A DNA stretch of 64,000 nt from Heterohyrax brucei (taxonomy: Eukaryota; Chordata; Mammalia; Hyracoidea; Procaviidae). Of the stretch, positions 45,401 to 56,253 are shown piece by piece. The notes below the pieces were generated by a model. That model saw only the letters and a list, made by a program, of their open reading frames with translations. It searched no databases and was not told where the DNA came from. The stretch spans positions 2,110,501 to 2,174,500 of the forward strand of contig CM053154.1 of assembly GCA_028571685.1 (NCBI GenBank), read 5' to 3'. How positions within the stretch are numbered: position 1 is the first letter of the stretch; each line of letters begins with the position of its first letter. The translations under genes and the position numbers were made by a program.

Positions 45401-46325
45401 AAGGTGGGCTCCCCGAGAGCGGCGTCTCTGGGGTGCAGCTGCTCTCCCGAGATGTTACTGTTACTTGTTGCCCAGGGAGCTCCAGCTCGCCGTGGCCTCG
45501 GGCACCACGCCATTTTCAAGGACCTCAGTGTAGCTTAAACTGGCAGATAACGTCAGCCCTCCCCTTTGGCTGACACTGTAACTTGAAACACTCGGCCCTC
45601 ATCTGTGCTTCTCACGTGTGAAGTGTGGTGCCTACGCCAACCTCACCTGAGCCTCGTGGGCCTCATATTAAGATGGTGCTTGTGGAGGAATATATTCGTG
45701 AGTACAGCGTTCTTCCCCTTCAGACAGTTAGCTAAGTGGGGGCTGCGCTGTGTGGTCTTTGAGGTAAGCCCCATCATCCGTGGACAAGGAGTCCTCAGAC
45801 GGGACGCAGCCGTCGCACGCGGCGTCTGTTGTTCGCCGGCCTGGGCCAGCCCTTGGGTTGTAGAGCCCTTGGGTTGTCCATGGCGCCATGAGACGTGCGC
45901 AGGCCTGGGCCTGCCCTCTAAGAACGAGGCCCTCTGTCTAGCCCCGGGTCCCCAGGATGGCTGTGTTTGTCCCGAGCCTTGTCTTCTTGCCTGCCATCCG
46001 GCATGCGGACCGTGAGGTGCGTGTGTACGTGGGGCCTGTGACGGTGCTGACTCTCTGTAGACCTCCCCAGGACTGCTGATGGGCTGTAAGAACCTGGGAG
46101 CTGGAGCCATTCTGCTCTGGCCTCCAAACGCAGGACCTTCTCCAGGGAATCCTCATTAGGATCCCACGTCAGAAGCCGTCTGCACATCAGGGGTCCCGTT
46201 CATCTCAGAAGAGAGAGTCGGCTGCCAAGTTCTAAACTCGTGAGTGGAGATTGGTCCCAAAGAAACAATACCCTGGAGGGCCAGGGAAGACCTACGGGCT
46301 CACTGCAAATACCTTCCTTCTTGGC
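42480..46325. other. Unique GC-rich DNA with one SINE tail
   Basis: The longest stretch with almost no repeats. 43135-43195 is a plus-strand AfroSINE tail (ccttgagttggacccgactc). 43700-43760 is a TCCC/ATTC simple tract. Open frames to 155 codons occur on both strands but none resembles a known protein, and I find no convincing exon set. Confidence 0.5.
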
Positions 46326-46329
46326 CTTC

Positions 46330-46945
46330 AGAGTGATGTTGTTGGTTGTCACGGAGTCGAGTCCAGCTCCCGGGGGCCTGATGAACAGCAGCACGGAGCA
46401 TCGCCTGGTCCTCTGCCGCCTTCCTTACAGTTGGTGCTGTTGAGTCCGTGGTTGTGTCCGTCATGCCACAGCAACCCCCACAAGGGTGTCCCTTGGTTCT
46501 GCTCCCCTCTACTTTATCAAGCATGACATCCTTTTCTAGTGATTTTTCTTTCCTGAGGACATGTCCAAAAACAGCCGAAGTCTCGTCACCCTCACTTCTA
46601 AGGAACATCCTGGTTGTATTTCTCCCAAGACTGATTTCTTTGTTCTCCTGGAAGTCCACAGTCTGCACAATATTCTTCACCAATAGCACAGTTTAAATGT
46701 GTCAGTTCTTCAATCTGCTTTTCTCCTTGTCCAGTTTGCATGTATTTGAGGAGGCTCAAAAGACCACAGCTTGGGTCAGGCTCAACTTAATCATTAAAGA
46801 GGCAGTTTTCTTTGTAAAACTTTGAAGAAGTCTTTTACAGCAGATTTTCCCAGTGCCACATGGCAACACGTTGTCTGCCACGTTAGTGCTGTTTCCATGA
46901 ACGTTAATTGTTGATTGGTCCAAGTAGAATTAAATTACTGACAAC
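46330..46945 (-). mobile_element. RTE LINE 3' fragment
   Basis: Minus-strand fragment: tcacggagtcgagtccagct in the tail, then ctactttatcaagcatgaca, acttctaaggaacatcctgg, tgatttctttgttctcctgg and gttaattgttgattggtcca. The 129-codon frame at 46300-46689 keeps an RTE C-terminal piece (FGHVLRKEKSLEKDVML). No polymerase core. Confidence 0.85.
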
Positions 46946-47121
46946 TTTCAGAATAGAAAGGGTGAATTCTCTCTTCTACTGTCTTCCTTTTGGTTAATTG
47001 ATTTACTGGGTTAACCTCCCTGCTCAGCAGGAAAACCAAAAAGGAGTGTTCTTACAAGCCCTTCATAACTTGTGTCTTTCTTTTTCCAAGATTTACCTTA
47101 AGTACTGCTGATTTTAGAATT

Positions 47122-47432
47122 CCAGAATTGAAGTTGAGAACGGTGTCAAGGGGAGAATGTTCGAGGACCAGTTGGAGGAGAATAATGGCAATACAAGAGA
47201 AGTGAGAAAAGAAAAACTCAAGGTTCGTCTCTCGGGTGAGACTCAGCCTGGGAAGCCCTGTAGCCTGAGTGACCAGAGATCTGCTCTTCCTGAAAGAAGA
47301 GCTGGGTGTGCTTGCTGTGTCCTCATCAGAGATTATGAGTTCAAGGACAGCTTTCACACGCAACCCTTCTTGATCAGTGAGTTGGTCAGCCTCAAGCCAT
47401 GGTGGCCCCACGCACAGTGGAGCAAAACAGAC
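47122..47432 (-). repeat. Left arm of a large imperfect inverted repeat
   Basis: Its reverse complement aligns with 48050-48324, for example cttctttcaggaagagcaga against cttctttcaggaggaccagg, and gggccaccatggcttgaggc against gggccaccatgggttggggc. The left arm has an extra segment of about 35 bases near 47185. By eye about 80 percent of aligned bases agree. The sequence nearest the centre is the tail of the tRNA-Gly-type SINE; the rest is unfamiliar. Confidence 0.85.
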
Positions 47433-47439
47433 TTAAGAC

Positions 47440-47482
47440 AGTTCATTTTCACAGATGACAAAACTGAGACCAAGAGAGGTGA
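47440..47482 (-). repeat. MIR-like fragment
   Basis: ttttcacagatgacaaaact gagaccaagagaggtg is typical MIR core on the complement; very short. Confidence 0.4.
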
Positions 47483-47782
47483 ATATTTATTGAATTAAAA
47501 TTATAGTGAATTTCAGAATCACCCTTTGAATTAGGAGATACTGACTGACAACACAATTTTAAATTGCGGCATAAGTTTTTTTTAAGAACTAAAACAAACA
47601 AAAAAAAAACCTCTTTTAAGCCTTAAAAATACAAAAAAATGGCAGGCCTCTAGTCCATGTAGGTAGCATTCCCTGTACTTCCTCTGTCCGGTCTGTGTCT
47701 GACTACCAGATGACAACAGCTGCCTCTGAGTCTTCACATGTCTGGGACACTGTGAGAACAGGTTGCTCTTATCTCCACTGGT

Positions 47783-48110
47783 GGCCCAGGGGTGGCACGG
47801 CGGCAGAACTCCGGCCTCCCTGTGGAGCCAGGGCTTTACCTCTGGCCGGCGCGTCCCCTGCGCTGCTGACACCTGTCTGTCCGCAGGGACTCGCGTGTTG
47901 CTGTGATGCTGAAAAGGCCTCAGCAGAGCTTCCAGACGAAGAGACTGGGAAGGAAAGCCTGGGGATCTGCTCCCAGTAACCAGCTGGCAAAAACCCTGTG
48001 GGTGCCAACGTCCCATCCATAACTGATCATCAGGACGGTCCACGACCAGTGTTGTTTTCTCCAACAGGCGTGGGGCCACCATGGGTTGGGGCTGACCAAC
48101 TCACTGAGCA
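47783..48110 (+). repeat. SINE with a tRNA-Gly-like head
   Basis: The head ggcagaactccggcctccct is a diverged tRNA-Gly-like start. The body gtgttgctgtgatgctgaaa, agcagagcttccagacgaag and ggggatctgctcccagtaac and the tail gtggggccaccatgggttgg match the copy at 40625. Its tail forms part of the right inverted-repeat arm. Confidence 0.8.
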
Positions 48111-48324
48111 AGAAGGGTTACATGTGAAAGCTGTCTTTGAACCCATGACCTCTGAGGAGAATACAGCAGGTGCACCCAGCTCTTCTTTCAGGAGGACCAG
48201 GTCACTGGTCACTCAAGCTCCAGAGATTCCAAGGCTGAGTCTCATCTGAGAGATGGACCTTTGCTCTTTTCTCCTCCCGCTGGTCCTTGAGCATTCTCTC
48301 CTTGACATTGTTCCCAATTTCTGG
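48050..48324 (+). repeat. Right arm of a large imperfect inverted repeat
   Basis: Complementary to 47122-47432 across a 617-bp centre. Frames in both arms give similar peptides (SSSFRRTRSLVTQAPEIPRL here, SSSFRKSRSLVTQATGLPRL on the opposite strand of the other arm), reflecting the shared DNA. No protein family is recognised. Confidence 0.85.
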
Positions 48325-49620
48325 CACCCTCTGAGGGAAGAAGCTAGCTACCTGTAATGTAGCCCCCTGTCTCTCTCCCACAGACACCTAGGGTTGAGCT
48401 GGACTCCACGTCAGCAGTGAATACACGCTTGTCAGTTGTATGATATGGTGGTTTTAGCATGAACAGCTCCATTTCTCCTTCCAGACTTCCAGCCCACATT
48501 TTTGGTTCCTCTTGTTGCTGAGACCTGCCAAGAAGAAAATCACCCAGAAGGCCATCACACCCCGGAGCTGAATTTGATCAATAGATGGATTGCACAAACA
48601 GATATTACCATCATGCCTCTCTCAGCGAAGAGGGATCTATGGTGCACTCCCCTAAGTGCTTGAATGCCCATCACCTTACGACTTGTTGATTTTTCCCTGT
48701 AAACTAGTTCTCTTCGCCCTCAAGGGAGTGTTTTATGACAACATCATCAGAGTTCACGGAGAGGCTTGAAACAGAGAGCACTTCAGCATGTCAGAGTGTA
48801 CCCTGGAAGTGGCCCGTGGAGAGCAGTAGAGGCAGCACTGATGGCGCAGCGGCTCAGCCTCAGACCTAGTTACGCGCGAGGAGCCTGGAGAGCTCCAGCT
48901 GCTCCGTGTGCCTGTGAGGGGGCTGCAAAATCAGTGACTGTTAAAGAGTGCCAGCTATTACGGCACCTATTCAGGGCAAGGCAGAAACATTTGTCACAGG
49001 TATCCGTGGGAGGTACACCTGCGATTAGGGGCTTCACAGTGATTGTCAGCGGGTCTCCTTAAAGAAGTGCTCATGATGAATGCTGTAGAGTCCTTGCTCT
49101 CAAAAGCCAGACTTTAATTTCTGAGTTTTGAAAAGATCACCTGTTTTCAGTAAACCCAAAAACCCAGTGCCATTGAGTCGGGTCCAACTCATGGTGATCC
49201 TAGAGGCAAGACCTTAATACATTTACTCAGGATAAGCTAGACGCAAACTTCAGCGGGGACATTCCCACCTGAGAAGGACGTTGTAGACACAGCCTCGCCA
49301 TCAGCTTTCCTGACACACCTCACAGCAGTTTGCTTCATGCTCTCGGAAGGCGCCGAGGTGGCTCCATGCCTTCAGCGCTGCTCTGTGTGTCTCTTGCGCT
49401 TTCGTGCCACACGGAACGCAGAGGCTAGAATGGAATGACCTGCGGCACCCCTGTCTCCCTGCATGACCTCCCAACATGCTCTGTGACGGTCCTTCTTTCC
49501 CGTACTTGGGCTGAGACCCAAATGGGACGAGGTTTCGCTCATTCTAGGTTTTGCCATCACGCAGGCTCTGGCTCCCGATGCCCTCGTGTGTGCCCAGGTG
49601 AAGGCTTGCCCACGCCCCCA
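48325..49620. other. Unique DNA with SINE fragments
   Basis: Mostly single-copy. 48835-48870 (gatggcgcagcggctcagcc) may be an eroded SINE head. 49148-49212 is a minus-strand AfroSINE tail (cattgagtcgggtccaactc). No gene recognised. Confidence 0.5.
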
Positions 49621-49621
49621 C

Positions 49622-49990
49622 CATGCTTATGGCCGTTGGCATGTTCTAGTCCATCGTTGTGCATCCAGTCTGTCCACCCCGTGGAGGGCTGCCTTCTTTT
49701 CACTGACCTGCTGCTTAACCAGCCATGACGCCCTCTTCTGGTGATGCCTCCAGCCTCTGGGCCTTACCTTCCAGAACCTTGTCACGCTGCGCTGTGTGTG
49801 CTGCCATGGTTTGCAGTGGCTGGTGTCAGAAGCTGACCACCCAGGCCCTTCTTCCTGGTCTGTGTCTGTCTGGACGCTCCCCTGATAGCTCTCTACTGGG
49901 GTGGACTCTGCTGGTAGCTGACAAACCAGCAATGTAGTTTCCACTGTCACAGTGACACACAAGCGACCCGACGACAATAGATAGACGAAT
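49622..49990 (-). repeat. SINE with RTE-derived 3' tail, second copy
   Basis: RTE-like tail at 49625-49775 (gctgcttaaccagccatgac), then SINE body (ctggtctgtgtctgtctgga, ctgatagctctctactgggg, tgtagtttccactgtcacag). Same arrangement as 42040-42470. Confidence 0.65.
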
Positions 49991-51654
49991 GGTTCCTTGT
50001 CAGGTAGTAAAGGTCGTCTGATTGTTTCTAGTCACAGAAAGTCCCCCATTCAGCAATAATTGACATGAGGTCCAGGGTGGTGACGGAAACATTCAGCTTT
50101 ATTGAAACTTTCAATCTCTTCTCCACCCTTTCCGTGAGTCTGTGCTGGACTGAGTCTCTGCAGGGGTGGAGGAAATGGGCCTCGGTCACTTTATCTCTTG
50201 CCTCCCCTGCTCGGAAGGCTGCCTCCGCCCTCTCAGAGGGAGGTCAGAGAGACAGGGCCCACAGGCGCCTCCTGACGGGCGCTGGGTGCTCTGTTCACGC
50301 TGGGCCTCCATGGCCTGCCACGGCCAGGTGGCCTCTCCTCTCGTGGCTGCCTTCATGGTGCTGACAAGGTTGGCTCCTGCTGGAGGCCCTGAGGGAGCAT
50401 CCTCCTGGCTTCCGGTGGCCGTGGGCAACCCAGGCACGTCTGGGCTTGTAGCCGTGTCACTCCTGTTTCTGTCTCCTTCTGCACTGGCCTTCTCCTCCAC
50501 CTCAAGTGTCTGCATCTCCTGTCTCTATTGGCTTTCTTTCGTAAGGACATTGGTCATTGGATGTAAGGGCCCCCCCAAACCCAGAGTAGTTGCATCTTGA
50601 CGCCCACCCTTTGACATCTGCGAAGAGTCTGTTTTCACATATAGTCACAGGCATCGTGGGCTAGGATGTGGACATGTGTTTCTAGGGGACACAGTTCCGC
50701 CTGCTCCTATGTCACTTGGCCTGTGACCATTTTCCTAAACTCCTATGTCTCTCAGCACCTCTGTGATGTCAGAAAACATGCTGCTTCTGTTTTTGTGCGT
50801 GAGGACACAGACTAGAGGAAGAGACACAGCTACCTGGTGTGGAGCTGGCACGGAGGTCCCAGGGCACAGGCCCCTCAGCACCCATATGCCTCATCAGGAA
50901 GTGGTCTTTGGGGAACCATTCTGACTGGAAAACTTGATGTACTGCTTGCCGACCACATTCAGTGGCAGTATCTGCACTGCCCCACCTACCTAGGCTTGGT
51001 GATCCACCTCGATGAGGGAACACGGTCCCGTCTCCAGGGCCGGCCTTGGTGTGGCCCTGTACGTGGCAGTAAGTGACAGTGATGTGTCTCTGGGTGGTGG
51101 TGGTAACGGCTGACCAGAAGCCCCTAGCCTGCCCCATGCAAGGGAAGAGCGCCGGCGGGCTCCCAAGCTCAGGGGCTGATGGTCGGCGTGGCTCCTGGCA
51201 GGCTGAGCTGAGAGTGGGGGCTCAGATGACAGGAACCAGCCGTCCAGCCTGTGATCCCCTTCAGAGTGGCAGCAGAGGTCAGCTGAGCCTGCCTGTGGCC
51301 GCGAATTGGCGGGGCAGATGAGGAAGGCAGGGTGAGGACGGTGGCCCATGTCTCCCCGCATCCGTGGGTAGAATCTGTCCGTGCCGGGGGCCCCTGTGCG
51401 TGCCGGGGGCCCCTGTGCGTGCTGGGGCACAGGGCTAAGTCTGGGGCTGCCTCAGTGCATATTGTCTCTGGAAAGCAGGGTTGAGCCGAGCATGCAGTGA
51501 GTGTTTCCCCACAGAGGACACAGAAGCAGGCACCCTGGGACCACCCCAGAGGTCGTAACATTCCAGTTCCAGACACCCTCATGGGTACCATGGGCCAGGC
51601 CTCTGGTACCAAAGCCTGTGTGGCTGCACAACAGTTTTCCAGCTCTTTGCCCAC
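49991..51654. other. Unique DNA
   Basis: Single-copy GC-rich sequence with a two-unit 19-bp repeat at 51380-51422. No gene recognised. Confidence 0.5.
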
Positions 51655-52150
51655 TGTGTACATGTGTGTCTGTACATTCATATGTGTATTTCTGCATATG
51701 TGTGTGTGTCTGCCTGTATTTTTATGTGTGTATCTGTGTCCACATGTTCTTATGTCTACATGTGTGCATGTATGTCTATGTGTATCTGTGTATATATGCA
51801 TGCATGTGTCTATGTGCACAAGTGTGCATGCATCTTGCATGTGCCTGTATGCACGTGTGTCTGTGTGTGCGTGCGTGTGTATTGTGCTGTTTGTAGATGT
51901 GTACGTATGCATTCATGTCTGTCTGTGCATCCATGCATACAGCTGTGTACATGTGTCCATATGTGTGTCTGTATGCAAGTGTGTCTGTGTACATTCATGT
52001 GCATGTGCCCATGTGTGTATATGTATGTGTTCGTGTACGTGTGTGCATGTGTCCACATGTGTGACTGTGTTCACGTGTGTGTGTTTGTGCACATGTGTGT
52101 ATATCTTGTCGCATGTTCATGTCTCTATGTGTGCACACACACATGTGAGG
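51655..52150 (+). repeat. Degenerate TG-rich array
   Basis: About 490 bases of TGTGTG/TGCATGTG with ctatgtg and ttcatgt interruptions. The 218-codon frame at 51497-52153 is Cys/Val/His repeat translation, not a gene. Confidence 0.9.
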
Positions 52151-52721
52151 TGATGCTTATGGTTTCAGCCCGGAAGGCATCTACCCAAGAGCTGTCCAGA
52201 CAGCGCTGCACTTTCAGAGTGCCGACCTTCAGACTAATAAGCGCTTTCCAGGATTGTTCCTCATGAGCAAGACTGTCTGCTTAATGGGGGTGTGGTTAGA
52301 TGATTTGGGGTTTCATTTTAATTCTTGAAGAGCCACCACAGGAAGCCCACTCCTCCCTTCCCACCCAGCAGTGAAAGGCTGAGTCCCGATCCCAGACCAG
52401 GAGCAAGGCCGGGACACCCTCCCAGGAGGTGGAGTTTGACTGCATCTGAGATACCCACAAGTATAGCCTTCACACGGGGATTCCGAAAGCTGGCCAACTG
52501 TGTTGGGTTCTCAGAGTCGCTTTCTGTCTTTGATTATTGGCTTGGCCCAGCTGGCTGTGACCAATGGACTGCTAATGATGATTACTTCCACCCAACAGAT
52601 AAAAGCAGAGAGCACAGCCGAGCCCCTGGCCCTACCACCTTGGTGCTGCCTGCAGAGAGGAAGAGTCGGGCGGGAGTCAAGGAGGACCAGGTCTGTATCA
52701 GGGCCCTGCAGGTGGGCAAAC
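52151..52721. other. Unique DNA
   Basis: Single-copy sequence without a recognised gene or repeat. Confidence 0.5.
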
Positions 52722-52922
52722 CCTAAACCCAAACCACTGCCGTTGAGCTGATTCGGACACATGACAACCTCATGTGTGTCAAGACAGAGCTGTGTTCTCT
52801 ATGGTTTTCATGGCTGAGCCTTTAGATGTAGACAGTGAGGCCTTTCCTTTGGGTGGACTTGAACCTCTGACCTTCAGACTAGTAACTCAGCACTTAGCTA
52901 TTGGCACCAGCCGGGGACCCAG
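52722..52922 (-). repeat. AfroSINE, longer form
   Basis: Minus-strand copy: aacccaaaccactgccgttg, cctcatgtgtgtcaagacag, ttgggtggacttgaacctct, ttggcaccagccggggaccc. Confidence 0.9.
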
Positions 52923-53735
52923 TGCGTCTTCAGTGTCTGCTTCCCACATGGCTACTGTCGAATGACCTCCTCCCCACCTGCTGAGTGGAAGAGAACTGAA
53001 CCCAGTTGGAGAAAGCGGGGAGGGGAGGTGGGGGGACGGCGTGCAGGACCCAGGGCCTCACTGGAGGACACGCCACTTGGGGCAGACGCAGGGAGCGGGC
53101 CTGTCTTTAGGTTTCTCTCTTCCCTGCATTTCAGAGCCAGGGAGGACACTCGCAAGGCTGGGGGCACGGTTTGTGTCTGCCCTTCCCTGGGAGGGCAAAG
53201 CCACCACCCGTCTGTCCTTCTCAGGACTTTCCGACTTCTGATCCTCCACTTTGTACAGCCGCCAAATCGCATTTAAAGTCTGATGATGGTGGTGTGGTTG
53301 TTTCATGGAGTGTCTTCAACAACACAGCCCCTGCCCTGAATGTCCGTGGGGTCTGCTTTGATCGCGGTGTTCAAACGCTGCAGACTGTGCTTCACGTGCT
53401 CCGGTCGGTCAGCTCCCCCCGGTGTGCGGGGCTGTCCAGGGCTGTCTCAGCGTAGTGCTGTCGTCTCGCTTACCTGACTTTTTCCTCAGGTATTTCTCTG
53501 CATCGAGGTCCTCAGGTTTGTTGGGACTGGCTTTCAGACTGGTTTCCCATTTAGTGTTATACCTACCGGGTGACTACATGGGTCGCCTCTTCTCCTAGAT
53601 CTTGGGTGCTGATGCTAAATGGCATCAAGTGGTCACACGCCCGCACAGATGACGCTTTCGCTCCCTGATGGATGTGTCTCCTGTGAGAGATGAACATCCC
53701 GGCCAGAATCACAGGTGAATTAACCAGACCGCCTT
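52923..53735. other. Unique DNA
   Basis: Single-copy GC-rich sequence. No gene recognised. Confidence 0.5.
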
Positions 53736-53739
53736 GCCG

Positions 53740-54235
53740 GTGCTTCAGGGAAACCCTTTCTTCATCACTGGGTCGTGCGAGTCTAATTCACTTTTATGAC
53801 TTCAGCATGGGACAGGAGTTTTACACCATAAGCAGCCACTTTTATCACCACCGGGAAATCCGCTCCAGCACGGGCCTCAGGAAGAAGGCAGCGGTAATTA
53901 GCAGTACAGATGGTGTCACCAAATTTAGGTGTTAGTCCCCCCTGAAAATTATGTCCCACCATATTTACGTGAATAATTAGCAGGGATAATCTACGACTCA
54001 GGGACTCTTCCTGACGTTCGCTGTTCAATTAAGTTCGTAATGAAAGTCTCCCGCCTTCTTCTAATTGGATTAGTGATATAAACTCTGGTCTTAATATTTT
54101 TATAAGACAACAGTTTCTAAATCCTCCCTGCTACACTAAGTGTTTATCTGGATCTTATTGTCTAACAAGGAACAAAGAGATTTTCTGCTAACAGAAAAGT
54201 GCAAAAACCTTACAAACTTAGAGTTAATGACAACC
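53740..54235. promoter_or_regulatory. Candidate conserved non-coding element
   Basis: Unique AT-rich block of about 500 bases after GC-rich DNA. It contains several homeodomain-type cores: cggtaattagcagtac, gaataattagcagggataat, tgttcaattaagttcg, tctaattggattagtg. It also has acttttatgac and ttttatcacc, which resemble caudal/Hox-type sites. No repeat or open frame explains it. Such site clusters in single-copy DNA are typical of developmental enhancers; that role is inferred. Confidence 0.4.
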
Positions 54236-54261
54236 AGCCAATTGTCAAGTCACCCTGGCTA

Positions 54262-54405
54262 GTGGCCACTGCGTGTGTGTCAGAGCAGAACTGTGCTCGT
54301 GCGGTCTCAGTGGCGGAGTTTTCAGAGCAGAGTGCCAGGTCTTTCTTCTGAGGCCCCTCTGGGGGCTTCAAGCTGCAGCCTTTTGGTGAGCAGCAGCAGA
54401 TGACT
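54262..54405 (-). repeat. AfroSINE, longer form, partial
   Basis: Minus-strand copy: gtgtgtgtcagagcagaact, ccaggtctttcttctgaggc, gctgcagccttttggtgagc. Confidence 0.75.
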
Positions 54406-55615
54406 CCAGAATAATTATACCAGTTAAAATCATTTACAGACCTTATTTATCACAAATATCCATCAAGATGAACACAGGAAGATCCCAGTAAGCTCCAGGA
54501 CAAGTGCCAGTGATCCAACACCTCTCTTCCCCTGTGACTGGTGTGACATTTAGGTGGATGCTATACTCAGGTCCAGAAGATGCCCAGAAGCCATCTCCTT
54601 CCCTGTTCATCTTAGGATGTGCCCCACGTCTCTGCTGAGAGGCCACCTTTGACGGGTCCATTTGTTCAGGCTTTATTTCATCCTCAACTTTATAGATACT
54701 TTGGGTTCTTATCATTTTATTCAAATTGTCTGTTTTACGGCCTCCATGGTTGAGCACTTTCCTCCCAAATGTCTCTGTGTGAACGTGTCTGAGACGATGA
54801 GAGCGAGCTGTGGGTCTCACTGCCGTTGTCTCTGCACAGCAGGCGGTGAAGGATCCTCCTTGTTTCATTCAGACGAGTCAGTCAGTTGGTTCATCGCTTT
54901 CTCACCTCTGGTATCTCATGGTGTTCAGGCATTAATGAATGGTGGCGGAAAGAGAGATTCTGAAATTTTAGGACAATGTTCAAATTCTTTTTTTTGTCTC
55001 ATGAATCTCATGGTTTAATTTCTTCTGAAATCCTTGGTTCAAAGCACGGTTGCTGTTTTAGAGAATGCCCTGCTGGCTTCTTAGCTCAGCTGAGGGTCTG
55101 AGAGACAGTGGAGTCAACAGTGCCCTGGATCGGAGATTAAAGCCATGGAAACAGCTGGGAGGGAGGAAAAAAGACAAACAAAACAGCAAACAAACCCCTT
55201 TCCTTGCCACTACGAGCTGCTGCCCTCGCTGTGGACTCATGGCTCTTAGAACAGCTCCAAAAATGTGACACTAAAAAGACAGATTTTTTTAAAAAATTCT
55301 TATTATCGTTACACAGTTGTCCTGGTGGGAGTCTGGCCAGGATCCAGTTCCCAGGGTCATGGGACACGGGACATGGTGCTGCCCCACCGCAGTGTGCTCC
55401 CCATGCCCAGCTGCACCCCAAATCCCGACTTAGGCCAGACCAGCAACTATCCACTAACCTGGGGCAGTTTTTGTTTCTGCCAAAATTCTAATCCAAATGA
55501 ACAACCATCAAGTGTCTCACTGTAGTTTTTTAATTCTTTTTTAATTTTAGGGAATAAGTCTTTTTTGTTTACTCCCTAAATATCAGGCGATGTAGTGTTA
55601 AAAGGTTCTTCCTTT
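54406..55615. other. Unique AT-rich DNA
   Basis: Single-copy sequence, AT-rich at both ends. No gene or known repeat recognised. Confidence 0.5.
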
Positions 55616-55619
55616 TAAA

Positions 55620-56230
55620 GCGGGGACTCAGAGTCAGGGTGACGCCGCCCGCCGCCTCCGCCGCCCGCCGCGCCGCAGCGCAGGAAGCGGCGCCCCGACC
55701 CCAGCCCCGGGCCGCACGACCCGCCCGGCGGCCCCCGCTCCGAGCCGTCAGACGCCGCCGGGGCCCGGGGTCACCACCGAGCTCGCCCCCGCCGTGCCCA
55801 CCGCCCCCGCCGTGCCCACCGCCTCCGTGGCTCCGGGCGTTCTGACACCCGCGCTGGGGCACCGCGGGCGGAGGGGCGGCTCCTTCGAGAGGCCAGCCAC
55901 CGAGGTCGCCTGTCCCAGAACGGGGCCCACAGCTTCCCCTCCCGTGCCAGCTGGAGAGCCGAGGCTCGAACCCACGGCGGCGGCACGCGGGAGGACAGCC
56001 CCGACGGCCCGCTTCCGGGGCCGCTGCCGTTGGGGACCCCGCCGCGGGCGCTGCCCCGAGGAGGCCGACCGCAGGGCGACCGGTGGGGCGCTGCGGGCGA
56101 TGCAGGCGCTGCGGGCGATGCAGGCGCTGTGGGCGATGCCGGCGCTGCGGGCTCGGCGCCGGCGCGGCTGTCTGCAGGGCACCTGGTCGCTCGTCGGGGC
56201 CAGCCTGCCGCGGAGGAAAAAGAAGTAACC
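55620..56230. promoter_or_regulatory. CpG island, possible promoter or first exon
   Basis: An abrupt switch from AT-rich DNA to very GC-rich DNA. I count about 22 CpGs in 55621-55740 and about 10 in the next 60 bases, with several GC-box-like ccgccc strings. Such density in a mammalian genome normally marks an unmethylated promoter. Long frames are open on both strands across it (minus 55569-56273, plus 55794-56228), which high GC content alone can produce. The peptides are Ala/Pro/Arg/Gly-rich and unrecognised. Confidence 0.7.
56097..56150 (+). repeat. Three 18-bp repeats inside the CpG island
   Basis: Three tandem units of gcgatgcaggcgctgcgg with two substitutions. The period is a multiple of three, so a plus-strand frame reads AMQALR-like repeats without disruption. 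Confidence 0.9.
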
Positions 56231-56253
56231 GAGCATCCCTTTTCTCTTTCAAG

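Noticed and set aside
47052-48249. Similar peptides on opposite strands suggesting an inverted gene pair
   Set aside because: The similarity is explained by the DNA inverted repeat; the frames are short and broken, and no family is recognised.
51497-52266. 218- and 200-codon frames rich in Cys, Val and His
   Set aside because: They come from the TG array; all frames of such repeats stay open.
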